Origin: Lachnospiraceae bacterium | GTDB lineage: Bacteria; Bacillota; Clostridia; Lachnospirales; Lachnospiraceae | Assembly: GCA_017544835.1 (NCBI GenBank) | Contig: JAFYDI010000109.1 | Span: 1 to 62,702 of the forward strand | DNA length: 62,702 nt | Direction: 5' to 3' | Shown: in pieces, positions 36,470 through 45,526 of the stretch | Numbering within the stretch: position 1 is the first letter of the stretch | How the letters are laid out: every line of letters starts with the position of its first letter | Program-made: the position numbers and the translations under genes | Notes under the pieces: generated by a model | Told to the model about the DNA's origin: nothing | What the model saw: only the letters and a program-made list of their open reading frames with translations | The model's database searches: none

Positions 36470-37915
36470 ATGAAAAAGATTTTGTTTGTTGCAAGTGAGG
36501 GTGTACCTTTTATCAAGACGGGAGGTCTTGCCGATGTAGTCGGGTCGTTACCTAAGTGTATCGACAAGAGATACTTCGACGTTCGTGTATTCATGCCCAA
36601 GTACGCATGCATGCGCGAGGAAGTTAAGGCCAAGATGCAGTATCTGACCCACTTCTATATGGATTATAACTGGAAGAATGAGTATGTGGGTGTGCTTACG
36701 GCGGTTGAAGAAGGTATCACTTATTACTTTATCGACAGCGAATATTACTTTAACGGACTTAAGCCTTACGGCAACGATCCGCTTTTTGAAATAGAGAAAT
36801 ATGCATACTTTTCGAAGGCCGTTCTTTCGGCACTTCCTTTAATCGATTTTCAGCCTGATGTAATACATTGCCATGACTGGCAGACCGGTCTTGTGCCCGT
36901 ATACCTTAAGGAACGTTTTATGGGTAATGAGTTCTATCGCGGCATCAAGAGCGTTATGACCATTCACAACCTTAAGTTCCAGGGCAAATGGGACGTTAAG
37001 GCGGTTAAGAACATTACAGGTCTTTCGGACTATTTCTTTACCTCGGACAAGCTTGAGGCATATAAGGACGCTAACCTCTTAAAGGGCGGACTTGTATATG
37101 CAGACGCTATCACCACCGTAAGTGCTACCTACGCGCAGGAGATTATGACAGACTTCTACGGCGAAGGCTTAAACGGATTATTGAGTGCGCGTGTGAATGA
37201 TTTGCGCGGTATCGTCAACGGTATCGACTACGAGGAGTTTAACCCCGCTACAGACAAGGCACTTAAATATCCTTACGACGCAATTACCTTCAGAAAAGAA
37301 AAAACCAAGAACAAGACCGCTTTACAGGCAGAACTTGGTCTTGCGGTTAACGCCAAGACCATGATGATAGGCATTATCTCACGTCTTACCGACCAGAAAG
37401 GTCTTGATCTTATCGCATACATGATGGACGAACTCTGTCAGGACAACGTTCAGATTGTAGTGGTAGGTACCGGCGAGGAGCGTTACGAGAACATGTTCCG
37501 TCACTTCGACTGGAAGTACGGTGACAAGGTATCCGCCAATATCTATTATTCGGACGAGCTTGCTCACAGAGTATATGCTTCCTGTGATGCATTTTTAATG
37601 CCTTCGTTGTTCGAGCCTTGCGGCCTTTCACAGCTTATAGCACTTCGCTACGGTACTATTCCCATCGTACGTGAGACAGGCGGCTTAAAGGACACCGTAG
37701 AGCCTTACAACGAGTATGAGAGCAAGGGCACGGGATTTTCTTTTACCAACTACAATGCTCACGAGATGCTTGCCTGCATCAGAAACGCAGAGCGCATCTA
37801 CTACGACAAGAAGCGTGAGTGGAACAAGCTCATCGACCGCGCCATGGCCTGCGATTTCTCTTGGCACAAGAGCGCGCTTAAATATCAGGAGATGTATGAC
37901 TGGTTGATTGGCTGA
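36470..37915 (+). CDS. glgA: Glycogen synthase (ADP-glucose type)
   Basis: A 481-residue GT5 glycosyltransferase. KTGGLADVVGSLPK near residue 15 binds ADP-glucose, and EPCGLSQLIALRYGTIPIVR and ETGGLKDTV complete the C-terminal Rossmann domain. It elongates alpha-1,4-glucan. ATG 36470 follows TTGGAGAATACC; a TTG 12 bases upstream overlaps that site. The usual partners glgB, glgC, glgD and glgP are not in the window. Confidence 0.96.
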   Translation: MKKILFVASEGVPFIKTGGLADVVGSLPKCIDKRYFDVRVFMPKYACMREEVKAKMQYLTHFYMDYNWKNEYVGVLTAVEEGITYYFIDSEYYFNGLKPYGNDPLFEIEKYAYFSKAVLSALPLIDFQPDVIHCHDWQTGLVPVYLKERFMGNEFYRGIKSVMTIHNLKFQGKWDVKAVKNITGLSDYFFTSDKLEAYKDANLLKGGLVYADAITTVSATYAQEIMTDFYGEGLNGLLSARVNDLRGIVNGIDYEEFNPATDKALKYPYDAITFRKEKTKNKTALQAELGLAVNAKTMMIGIISRLTDQKGLDLIAYMMDELCQDNVQIVVVGTGEERYENMFRHFDWKYGDKVSANIYYSDELAHRVYASCDAFLMPSLFEPCGLSQLIALRYGTIPIVRETGGLKDTVEPYNEYESKGTGFSFTNYNAHEMLACIRNAERIYYDKKREWNKLIDRAMACDFSWHKSALKYQEMYDWLIG

Positions 37916-37945
37916 TAGGCTAGGAGCGATGCAAAAGAAAAAAGA

Positions 37946-37990
37946 CCGCAGAACCCAGACGTTTACGTCTGAGGGACTGTGGTTTTTTAT
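37946..37990 (+). terminator. Intrinsic terminator after glgA
   Basis: CCGCAG...CTGTGG, CCC...GGG and AGACG...CGTCT stack into one hairpin with loop TTTA (37946-37982), followed by TTTTTTATT. Confidence 0.88.
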
Positions 37991-38090
37991 TCTTTTATAC
38001 CGCGACAGCGGGACGATTATTGAGCCTGCTTTTTGGGGTCAATAATAGGCAGCGCGGTGTGGAGGCAGTCAACTGATTATGCGAATCTCA

Positions 38091-38133
38091 TATAGCAAAT
38101 TTGTTATTGACTTACGATAACAAATTTGCTATA
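38091..38133 (+). promoter_or_regulatory. Promoter and palindromic operator of the toxin-antitoxin operon
   Basis: A perfect inverted repeat, TATAGCAAATTTGTTAT (38091-38107), 9 bp, then its complement (38117-38133). TTGACT (38107-38112) and TATATT (38130-38135) at 17-bp spacing form the promoter, so a repressor bound to the arms would cover both promoter elements. Each arm is itself a near-palindrome around AAATTT, suggesting two dimer sites 25 bp apart. The natural candidate for the repressor is the antitoxin at 38524. An 8-bp hairpin (38016-38046) of unknown role lies upstream. Confidence 0.85.
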
Positions 38134-38162
38134 TTTTTATTGGGAGATACAGAGTTATATAT

Positions 38163-38531
38163 ATGTTTGAAATTCGTTTCTATGAGGATGAGCGAGGATT
38201 CAGTGATGTTAAATCGTTTATTAAAGAATTAAAAGAGAAGTCCGCTACAAGTAAGGATGCCAAGATAAATTTTAATAAAATAGTTGCTTATATAGATGTT
38301 TTGGAAGAGCTAGGGACAAGAATAGGGGAACCGGTCACAAAGCATTTGGACGGAGAAATATGGGAGTTGAGACCTTTAGCAAACAGGATTATGTATGCGT
38401 TTTATAAGGATAATACATTTATTCTGCTCCATCATTTTGAGAAGAAGACCAAGAAGACTCCCAGAAGAGAAATAGAAAAGGCAAAAAGAGAATTTGAAGA
38501 TTATAAGCGGAGGTTAGGTGAACATGAGTGA
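38163..38531 (+). CDS. HigB/Gp49-type toxin (RelE-ParE superfamily)
   Basis: A 122-residue basic protein starting MFEIRFYEDERGFSDVKSFI, with EIWELRPLANRIMYAFYKDNTFILLHHFEKKTKK split over its second half (arginine in RPLANRI, then the conserved HHFEKKT). This is the phage Gp49-like/HigB pattern of ribosome-dependent mRNA interferases. The toxin-first gene order, with an HTH antitoxin directly behind, is typical for HigBA. The start follows a gap with a strong autoregulatory operator. Function is inferred from family. Confidence 0.85.
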   Translation: MFEIRFYEDERGFSDVKSFIKELKEKSATSKDAKINFNKIVAYIDVLEELGTRIGEPVTKHLDGEIWELRPLANRIMYAFYKDNTFILLHHFEKKTKKTPRREIEKAKREFEDYKRRLGEHE

Positions 38532-38796
38532 TTGGAAACAGTTCAGAGAAGAACTTAATATTTCGCCTGAAGAGGAGAGTGTTATAGAACTTGAGAAAGA
38601 ACTCATCCGAACCATGGTACGTTTGCGTGAAGAACAGGGTTTGTCACAGATGGACCTTGCAGTGAAGTGTAATCTTAAACAACCGGTCATAGCACGTTTG
38701 GAGAAGGCTGTTCATTCTCCGCAGATAGACAGTTTATTGAAAGTGCTTGTGCCTCTGGGATATAAGTTACAGATAGTTCCCATGGACAAGAATTAA
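38524..38796 (+). CDS. HigA-type antitoxin with XRE helix-turn-helix
   Basis: A 90-residue protein. An XRE-type HTH spans about residues 32-85 (RLREEQGLSQMDLAVKCNLK, then QPVIARLEKAVHSPQIDSLL). It should neutralise the toxin encoded upstream and repress the operon through the palindrome at 38091-38133. ATG 38524 follows GGAGG by 10 bases and overlaps the toxin stop by 8; a GTG at 38518 is an alternative. Base composition is close to its neighbours. Confidence 0.87.
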   Translation: MSDWKQFREELNISPEEESVIELEKELIRTMVRLREEQGLSQMDLAVKCNLKQPVIARLEKAVHSPQIDSLLKVLVPLGYKLQIVPMDKN

Positions 38797-38945
38797 GAAC
38801 AGTGCTAAATAATCGTTAATTCCCACATACTATTATTTTCAGTGTATAGTACACCCAATGGAAGTTTTTGCAAAGGTGGCGAGGAAGATTTTCTTTAAAG
38901 CTACGCTTGAGGAAATTGTCTGGCACACTATTTGGAAGGGGAAAT

Positions 38946-40334
38946 ATGGACTACCTGAAGATGATTGACTCCGTGCAGGGAGTTGCATGTATAGTATCTG
39001 TTAGAAAGGGCGCTGACGACGCGGCAATCACTATTGTTGCGGCCAATAAAAGGTATCTTGCGTCCGTTAATAAGCTTGATGAGGAGTTTGTGCCGGGAAG
39101 GCCTTATTCGTATTACATAGCGCAGGATCCGAATTTCGATGCGCTTGCAAGAGGCTGCGTAACTACGCATAAGATTGCCCATCAATATGTCAATGCCGAG
39201 CTTTATAATTCATGGCTCGATCTTTATATGATTCCCTTGGAAGATGATGATGACGGTAACGGGTATTGTCTGTTCACCTATGAGATGAACCCTAAGTCCG
39301 ATTCGGAGAAGATGGTCGATATTTCTGCTGCGACTGCTTTTTCCGTGCTTAAAACCTGTATTAAGTTCAGGGAAAATGAAGACTTTAAGACAACCCTTGA
39401 CTCCATAGTCAAGGATATCAGAAAGCAGTGCGAGTCCGACGGCTGTGCCCTTATACTTACGGATACGGTCAAAAGAAAGATAGATTTGCTTAGCTTTGAC
39501 AGTCAGAACATCTACGCCCCGGTCGACGAGGATGTGTTCTTTAAGCCGGAATTCTATAATATTGTGGAGACCTGGCACGATTTCATGGCAGGAAGCAACT
39601 GCATTATTATTTCCAATGAAAAGGAATTAAAGTCGATAGAGGAAAAGTCTCCGGACTGGTATAAATCCCTTACATATTCGGGCGTAAAGACCATGGTGCT
39701 TTACCCGTTACGTATTAAAGACAATCTTTACGGATACATTTTTGCCACCAATTTTAACGCTGACAAGACGCCTTTCATAAGAGAAGTTATGGAGCTTAAT
39801 TCCTATGTGCTTTCGGCCGAGACAGAAAATTACAGAATGCGTCAGCAGCTTGAGATGCTTAGTAAGACCGACCTTTTAACCGGTGTGCTTAATCGTAACG
39901 CAATGAACAATCGAGTTTATGCGCTTGCAGCCGATGAAGAGGCAAGAGGATGCGGCGTCGGTGCCATATTTGTGGATGTAAACGGTCTTAAGACTGTTAA
40001 CGATACCAAAGGCCATCAGGAAGGCGACAAATTGATTATGAAGGTTGCCGCCAATGTCGGTGCCATTTGTAAGGGCAAGGAGGTATACCGTGCGGGTGGT
40101 GACGAATTTGTGGTAATTGCGGCCGACACGACAGGCGAAGAATTCAATTCTATGTTTGATAAGCTTAAATCGATTTCAAATGTTGAAGGAGGTCCTTCTT
40201 TTGCCCTGGGCGGATGCTATCAGGATAAAGATATAAATATGCGAAAGATAATGAAAGCCGCAGACGCCAACATGTACAAGGACAAAGCCGAGTACTACAA
40301 GGCTCATCCGGATGCCGAGCAGAGAAAAAAATAG
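38946..40334 (+). CDS. GGDEF-domain protein, probable diguanylate cyclase, with PAS-like and GAF-like sensors
   Basis: A 462-residue soluble protein. An N-terminal PAS-like region (about 1-130) and a GAF-like region (about 150-295) precede the GGDEF domain (about 305-455), with FVDVNGLKTVNDTKGHQEGD and active site RAGGDEFV intact. It should make cyclic di-GMP. The product-inhibition site RxxD is not present at its usual place (KGKE instead). ATG 38946 follows AAGGGG; the longer frame from 38868 has no ribosome binding site. No membrane segment is seen. Confidence 0.9.
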   Translation: MDYLKMIDSVQGVACIVSVRKGADDAAITIVAANKRYLASVNKLDEEFVPGRPYSYYIAQDPNFDALARGCVTTHKIAHQYVNAELYNSWLDLYMIPLEDDDDGNGYCLFTYEMNPKSDSEKMVDISAATAFSVLKTCIKFRENEDFKTTLDSIVKDIRKQCESDGCALILTDTVKRKIDLLSFDSQNIYAPVDEDVFFKPEFYNIVETWHDFMAGSNCIIISNEKELKSIEEKSPDWYKSLTYSGVKTMVLYPLRIKDNLYGYIFATNFNADKTPFIREVMELNSYVLSAETENYRMRQQLEMLSKTDLLTGVLNRNAMNNRVYALAADEEARGCGVGAIFVDVNGLKTVNDTKGHQEGDKLIMKVAANVGAICKGKEVYRAGGDEFVVIAADTTGEEFNSMFDKLKSISNVEGGPSFALGGCYQDKDINMRKIMKAADANMYKDKAEYYKAHPDAEQRKK

Positions 40335-40343
40335 AACCGATAT

Positions 40344-40370
40344 AGCCTCGCACAAAACGCGGGGCTATTA
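40344..40370 (+). terminator. Weak terminator-like hairpin after the GGDEF gene
   Basis: AGCCTCGC (40344-40351) pairs with GCGGGGCT (40359-40366), followed only by ATTATTAT, so termination may be partial. Confidence 0.45.
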
Positions 40371-40417
40371 TTATGCCGTGCGTTTGTGGTATTATGTTTA
40401 TGGGGAGGATAACCATC

Positions 40418-41092
40418 ATGGACAAGAAGAAAAGAAAACTTATTACATACATAGCAATCAATTCTGTTCTTGTGATTGCAATTATAGTTTTTGTGGTAAT
40501 GATTTTCTCGGGTAAGGGCAAGGAATCGGACGTTATGTCTAAGATTGATGCGCCTATGCAGACTGAGAAGCTTTATGCCGGCGAAGAGGTTGAGAAGGTC
40601 GTAACCATCAATACGAAGGTTATCGAAGACGGACTTCGCGATATGGGTACGCTTATTACGCAGGAATACTATTTTACGCAGGTGCAGGAATATACCAATA
40701 CCGAGAAACTTTGGATATTTGACTCGACGGCTTCTTTTACCTACAGTTACGACGGAGTTGTGGCTGCGGGAATCGACTGCAGTAAGATTACCGTTGTGAA
40801 GGATGATGACAAGAAAGTCATCACAATAACCATACCGAAGGCGGAGATTACTTCGGTAACGATTGATAACGACAGTTTTAAAAAGTACGAAGAGAAGAAC
40901 GGTTTGTGGAACAAGGTGACCACGGACAAGTTTAACGATTCCATGGCGGCATTTAAGGAAACGGCCAAGAACAACGCTATTTCAAGAGGCGTGCTTGACA
41001 ATGCCGATAAGAACGCGGAGCAGATGATAGTTTCTTTTGCCAAGTCCGTGTCTACGGATGAAGAGTATAAGATTGAAACCGTTAGAAAGTAG
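40418..41092 (+). CDS. DUF4230 family membrane-anchored protein
   Basis: A 224-residue protein with a basic N-terminus (MDKKKRKLITYIAINS), one membrane helix (about residues 8-30) and an extracytoplasmic domain. YYFTQVQEYTNTEKLWIF, followed by a strand-rich region with VKDDDKKVITITIPKAEI, matches the DUF4230 pattern. ATG 40418 follows GGGGAGGATAACC. An upstream frame from 40373 has no signal. It begins a run of envelope-type genes (40418-43355). Function of the family is unknown. Confidence 0.8.
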   Translation: MDKKKRKLITYIAINSVLVIAIIVFVVMIFSGKGKESDVMSKIDAPMQTEKLYAGEEVEKVVTINTKVIEDGLRDMGTLITQEYYFTQVQEYTNTEKLWIFDSTASFTYSYDGVVAAGIDCSKITVVKDDDKKVITITIPKAEITSVTIDNDSFKKYEEKNGLWNKVTTDKFNDSMAAFKETAKNNAISRGVLDNADKNAEQMIVSFAKSVSTDEEYKIETVRK

Positions 41093-41103
41093 GGGGTGAC
41101 GTT

Positions 41104-41904
41104 ATGGAGATACTTAAGAAGTCGGCAATAGGATTGTTGCTTGCGGCGGTGGCGCTGTTTTCCATAGCGGTTATTACGCCCGCGGCGGTAAAGCAGAGCA
41201 ATCATATGCATACTTATGAGCAACTGGACAAAGAAATAAGTAATACGCTTAAGCTTACGGCGGGTGCGACGGCGGTTTCCGCGGTAATTACGCTTTTGCC
41301 CGATGATACCTGTACGCCTATTGCGGAGCAGTTTGCGGAGCTTGGAACGTATTTTGTGGTTGTGTTAAGTGCGCTGTATCTTGAGAAATATTTGATTACG
41401 ATTCTCGGATTTGTGGCGTTTTCGATACTTATTCCGCTTGTGTGTCTGATATTTGGAATCGGAATTATCGGCAAGAAAGAGAAAGCCAATCTGTTTGCGC
41501 TTAAGCTCGGCATATTTGCGATTCTGATTTACTTTTTGATTCCTATAAGTGTTAAGACTTCGGAAGCGATTTATAACACTTACGAGAGCACTTTGGAGGA
41601 TACACTTACTACGGCAACCGAGATTACGGTTACCGACGAGGATGCAGGAGCGGTAGAGAAGTTCTTAAGCTGGATTAAGAATGCGGCTGTTACGGTGGTT
41701 GACTATGTTACCGACCTTCTCAGCAGGTTCGTGGAAGCGGTTGCGGTTATGATGGTTACATCGTGCCTGATACCTATACTGGTGGTATTGCTGTTCTCAT
41801 GGCTTATGAGGTTATTATTTAAGATCGATATTTCGTTTATCGATATCAAGCTTCTTCCCGGTAAGAAGAGACACATGGTTCCCAAAATCGGGGATGATGA
41901 ATAA
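41104..41904 (+). CDS. Membrane protein of unknown function
   Basis: A 266-residue protein with helices at about residues 8-26, 50-65, 75-95, 100-125 and 137-157, an acidic loop (about 160-190) and a final helix pair (about 195-245). It ends with a basic tail, KKRHMVPKIGDDE. I recognise no family. It is 11 bases behind the DUF4230 gene with GGGGGTGA before the ATG, so the two are cotranscribed and may work together at the membrane. Confidence 0.75.
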   Translation: MEILKKSAIGLLLAAVALFSIAVITPAAVKQSNHMHTYEQLDKEISNTLKLTAGATAVSAVITLLPDDTCTPIAEQFAELGTYFVVVLSALYLEKYLITILGFVAFSILIPLVCLIFGIGIIGKKEKANLFALKLGIFAILIYFLIPISVKTSEAIYNTYESTLEDTLTTATEITVTDEDAGAVEKFLSWIKNAAVTVVDYVTDLLSRFVEAVAVMMVTSCLIPILVVLLFSWLMRLLFKIDISFIDIKLLPGKKRHMVPKIGDDE

Positions 41905-41930
41905 AAATGTAAGCGGGCAGGGGTTAGTAT

Positions 41931-43355
41931 ATGTCTTTAATAAATGTATATTATATGGCGCGGGAATACCTCTTTATAGGAGGTATTCTTGCGGTTTTGA
42001 TTATTGTCTCATTTCTGGTGATTCGCCACTTTCATGCCAAACGTAACGGTACCACACATAGGAAAATAAACGGTAAGCGCCTGTTTTGGTGGCTTGTTTT
42101 TTTGTGTTACATATTTGTGGTAATCGGCGCAACGATGCTTAGCCGCGGCAGTAATTATGAATATGAGACCATTTCGCCTTTGTTTTTTTCCTACAAAAAT
42201 GCCTGGAACAGCTGGTCGGTAACAGAGTGGCGCAATATCATACTGAACATATGCATGTTTGTGCCCTTCGGGTTGCTCCTTCCCATGGGGATTAAATGGT
42301 TTCGTAAGTTTTATAAGACTTATGCGGCGGGATTTCTTTTTTCGCTGTTGATTGAGCTTTCCCAAAGGATTTTCAAAGTGGGAATTTTTGAGCCGGACGA
42401 TTTGCTGGACAATACTCTTGGCGCCGCAATCGGTTTCGGACTGTTTATAGTGTTATTTAAATTGTATGCCAAAGAAAAAGCGAATTTGAGAAAAGGTGCG
42501 ACATTTGCAAGCAATATTCCGCTTATTTTGACCGTTGCAATTTTTGTGTCGATATATGTTTCCTACTCCTGCAAGGAACTCGGCAATAATAACAACCGTT
42601 ATGTAAAACAATATGGTATAAATCGCATCAATGTATACGGAGAGAAGTTTACAGACGATTCGCAGAGAAGACTCATGGTATACGAATCTGAGGCACTCAC
42701 GGAGAAAGAAGCCTATAAGCGCGCGGAAGAACTTTTTAAGAAATTTGACGGTGAGGCAGATATTTATTACGCCGGATATTACGATGACGAAGCGTGGATA
42801 CGCGCCCGTGTCGGTGACGAGGGCTCCAAAGAGATAAGGATTAAGTATGCGGGCGGAACCTATGAATATTGCGACATGGATTATGGATATTCCGCCACGG
42901 ATTATTATTCAAAAGCTGCAACTTCATATGATGAGCAAGAAGTGCGGGAGGTGCTTAAGGAGCACGGCTGCGACATATGTTCCGAGGCTGTATTTACGGC
43001 TGAAGACGATATGCGGTTTCGCTTTGAAGTGGACAGGTGTGAAGAGAATGGGGATATAGTGGACGGAAGTCTTGAAGTTAAACTTTCCAAAGATAAGAGG
43101 ATAATACTGCTAAAGGATAATTTAATTACCCTTAAGCCGTACAAAGAATACGATGTTATCAGCGAGGCTGAGGCATATAAGCAGCTTACCGAGGGTAAGT
43201 TTAAACGCTACGGCAACGACTATCTGAACATAGAAGTGATTGATTGCAGGATAGCCTACAGTATAGACACTAAAGGCTTTTATCAGCCCAATTACCGCTT
43301 TGATGTTAATATTAACGGCAAGGAAGCGTGGATCATGATACCGGCACTTAAGTAG
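41931..43355 (+). CDS. VanZ-like membrane protein with a long extracytoplasmic C-terminal region
   Basis: A 474-residue protein. The first 200 residues are VanZ-like, with LSRGSNYEYETISP, NIILNICMFVPFGLLLP and LLIELSQRIFKVGIFEPDDL followed by NTLGAAIGF. The remaining 270 residues are soluble and charged, with two similar segments, TEKEAYKRAEELFKKF and SEAEAYKQLTEGKFKRY, suggesting repeated domains outside the cell. VanZ itself gives low-level teicoplanin resistance by an unknown mechanism. The tail is not a domain I know. It follows the membrane protein by 26 bases. Confidence 0.82.
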   Translation: MSLINVYYMAREYLFIGGILAVLIIVSFLVIRHFHAKRNGTTHRKINGKRLFWWLVFLCYIFVVIGATMLSRGSNYEYETISPLFFSYKNAWNSWSVTEWRNIILNICMFVPFGLLLPMGIKWFRKFYKTYAAGFLFSLLIELSQRIFKVGIFEPDDLLDNTLGAAIGFGLFIVLFKLYAKEKANLRKGATFASNIPLILTVAIFVSIYVSYSCKELGNNNNRYVKQYGINRINVYGEKFTDDSQRRLMVYESEALTEKEAYKRAEELFKKFDGEADIYYAGYYDDEAWIRARVGDEGSKEIRIKYAGGTYEYCDMDYGYSATDYYSKAATSYDEQEVREVLKEHGCDICSEAVFTAEDDMRFRFEVDRCEENGDIVDGSLEVKLSKDKRIILLKDNLITLKPYKEYDVISEAEAYKQLTEGKFKRYGNDYLNIEVIDCRIAYSIDTKGFYQPNYRFDVNINGKEAWIMIPALK

Positions 43356-43451
43356 CGCGAGAAATTCACATTATCGCGGGATAGGATTGTAGACAATCAG
43401 GGTAAATAAAAGTACAATTTACATAAATGATAAGGGTATTTCGGAGGGTTT

Positions 43452-44381
43452 ATGATTAATAGGATTAATAATGCGATTACGGAATGTTTTGTCGGCAAGG
43501 ATGAGGTGGTTAAGTCACTTCTTACCTGTTTGCTTGCGGGTGGACACGTGCTTCTTGAGGATGTGCCGGGAGTCGGAAAGACTACGCTTGCGAAGACTTT
43601 GTCGAGGGTTATCGGAGCCGACTTCGGCCGTATTCAGTTTACACCGGACACTATGCCCTCAGATGTAACGGGAGTGTCCGTTTATAATGCCAAAACCGGT
43701 GAATTTGAAGTAAAGCCCGGCGCCATCATGCATGAAATTGTGCTTGCGGATGAGATTAACCGCACCACACCCAAGACTCAGTCTGCGCTTCTTGAAGCCA
43801 TGTCCGAGGGGCATGTGACGGTTGATGCGACAGAGCTTCTTTTGCCTGACGTATTCATGGTGATTGCGACGCAAAACCCTATTGAGTTCATGGGCACGTA
43901 TCCTCTTGCAGAGGCTTTCACGGACCGCTTCATGATGCGCTTAAGCATAGGCTATCCTGACAAGGAATCAGAGATTAAGTTAACCGGTCTTCATTTAAAG
44001 GGCATGAGTGCGGAGAGTGCCATGAATGTGTGCTCACCGGCCGATATTATCGCTATGCGTAAGGAAGTTGATATGGTTACGGTTTCAAAGGCCGTTATTG
44101 AGTATGCGGAGAATATCGTGACATTGACGCGTGAATCCAAGGACTTTACCGTGGGAGCAAGCCCTCGTGCGATGTTATCCCTCATTAAGGCAGCGCAGGC
44201 TACGGCTTTCCTTGACGGAAGAGACTTCGTAAAGCCCGACGATATTAAGGCGTGTGCGGTTAATGTATTTCATCACAGACTTACGCTTACTTCGGAAGCG
44301 CGTATTCGCAAGGAAAGTATCGATAAACTAATTACGGCGCTTGTGCTTTCCGCCAAGATTCCCATGGAGAGAGAATCATGA
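43452..44381 (+). CDS. MoxR-family AAA ATPase
   Basis: A 309-residue AAA+ ATPase with Walker A EDVPGVGKTTLAK (about residue 35), Walker B VLADEINRTTPKTQSALLEA and sensor 1 VIATQNPIEFMGTYPL. MoxR proteins act as chaperone-like ATPases together with a DUF58 protein and a transglutaminase, encoded directly downstream here. TCGGAGGG precedes the ATG. Its stop overlaps the next start (ATGA). Confidence 0.95.
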   Translation: MINRINNAITECFVGKDEVVKSLLTCLLAGGHVLLEDVPGVGKTTLAKTLSRVIGADFGRIQFTPDTMPSDVTGVSVYNAKTGEFEVKPGAIMHEIVLADEINRTTPKTQSALLEAMSEGHVTVDATELLLPDVFMVIATQNPIEFMGTYPLAEAFTDRFMMRLSIGYPDKESEIKLTGLHLKGMSAESAMNVCSPADIIAMRKEVDMVTVSKAVIEYAENIVTLTRESKDFTVGASPRAMLSLIKAAQATAFLDGRDFVKPDDIKACAVNVFHHRLTLTSEARIRKESIDKLITALVLSAKIPMERES

Positions 44382-45526
44382 TAAGAAACAGGTTTATCTG
44401 GCTTTTCTTATTTGCTGCTTCCCTTGTGGGAATCAGCTTTTACGGTGGGGCGGTAAGTTACGGCTTCTTTTTCGTGATGCTTTTTATTCCGATAGTATCG
44501 CTAATTTATCTGCTCGTTGTGTACCTTACATTTAAGATTTATGAGAGGGTGGACAAGGGCAATATTATGGCGGGGGAGACCACGCCTTATTATTTCACGC
44601 TGCAGAATGAAGGCTTTACGGGCTTTTCGAGCATCAGAGTCATTTTCTTTTCCACTTTTTCCAAGGTATTATCCATCGATGACAAGAGAGAATATGAGTT
44701 ATACCCGGGCGAAGGTATCCGCAAGGACACCTTTTTGGTGTGCAAATATCGCGGGGAGTACGAGGTAGGAATTAAGAGGGTTGAAATAACCGATTTTTTC
44801 AGGCTGTTTCTTTTTTCGTACAAGAATAAGGAGACGGTGAGGCTTCAGATTAAGCCCGCGATTGTGCATCTAAACGACTTAAGCGGCATTGACATTGACG
44901 TGCTTTCTTACAGGGATTCAACTGTTAATGTGTCGGAGCCGGATCTGCCGGTAAGAGAATATGTGGCGGGCGACGATGTGAGACGGATTCACTGGAAGAA
45001 GACTGCAAGCACCGGTTCGCTAATGGTTCGTACGATTACCGGCGAGGAGAAGCAGGGTATCAGCATAGTAATTCCGGGCAGGAGAATCTCGGAAGATGAA
45101 TTTGTGTACATACCGTGCGAAAACAGAGTGCTTGAGGCGGCGGTGGCGGTGACGCTTCTTTTTGCGGGGAGGAATATTCCTTCAGACATATATCTGACTG
45201 AAGGCGAACCCGTAAATGTAAGGAATCTTGAGGGATTTAATTACGCTTACGAACAGATTGCGAATGTCAGTTTCGATGCGGACTTTAATGAAGACTTGTA
45301 CTATGACAGATTGTTATATTCGGGCAATATTGCACGCAGCAAGCTTGCTTTTTTCTTTGTAAGTTCAGTGCCTGAAAGCCTGCAGGTTCTTTTTGAAAGA
45401 CTGAAAAAAGAAAACGTGGCGGTGGTGTGCTACGTAGTAGGCGACTTTGTTGATAAGAGGCCCGATTCGCAGGGCATAAGATACATAAATCTGCCGCTTG
45501 AAGATAAGCTTACGGAGGTGATGTGA
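44378..45526 (+). CDS. DUF58 domain protein
   Basis: A 382-residue protein with two N-terminal helices (about residues 5-50) and a C-terminal von Willebrand-like DUF58 domain. The hallmark REYVAGDDVRRIHWKKTAS is at about residues 193-211. It is the standard partner of MoxR ATPases. It overlaps moxR by 4 bases and the transglutaminase gene by 1 base. Confidence 0.94.
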   Translation: MIRNRFIWLFLFAASLVGISFYGGAVSYGFFFVMLFIPIVSLIYLLVVYLTFKIYERVDKGNIMAGETTPYYFTLQNEGFTGFSSIRVIFFSTFSKVLSIDDKREYELYPGEGIRKDTFLVCKYRGEYEVGIKRVEITDFFRLFLFSYKNKETVRLQIKPAIVHLNDLSGIDIDVLSYRDSTVNVSEPDLPVREYVAGDDVRRIHWKKTASTGSLMVRTITGEEKQGISIVIPGRRISEDEFVYIPCENRVLEAAVAVTLLFAGRNIPSDIYLTEGEPVNVRNLEGFNYAYEQIANVSFDADFNEDLYYDRLLYSGNIARSKLAFFFVSSVPESLQVLFERLKKENVAVVCYVVGDFVDKRPDSQGIRYINLPLEDKLTEVM

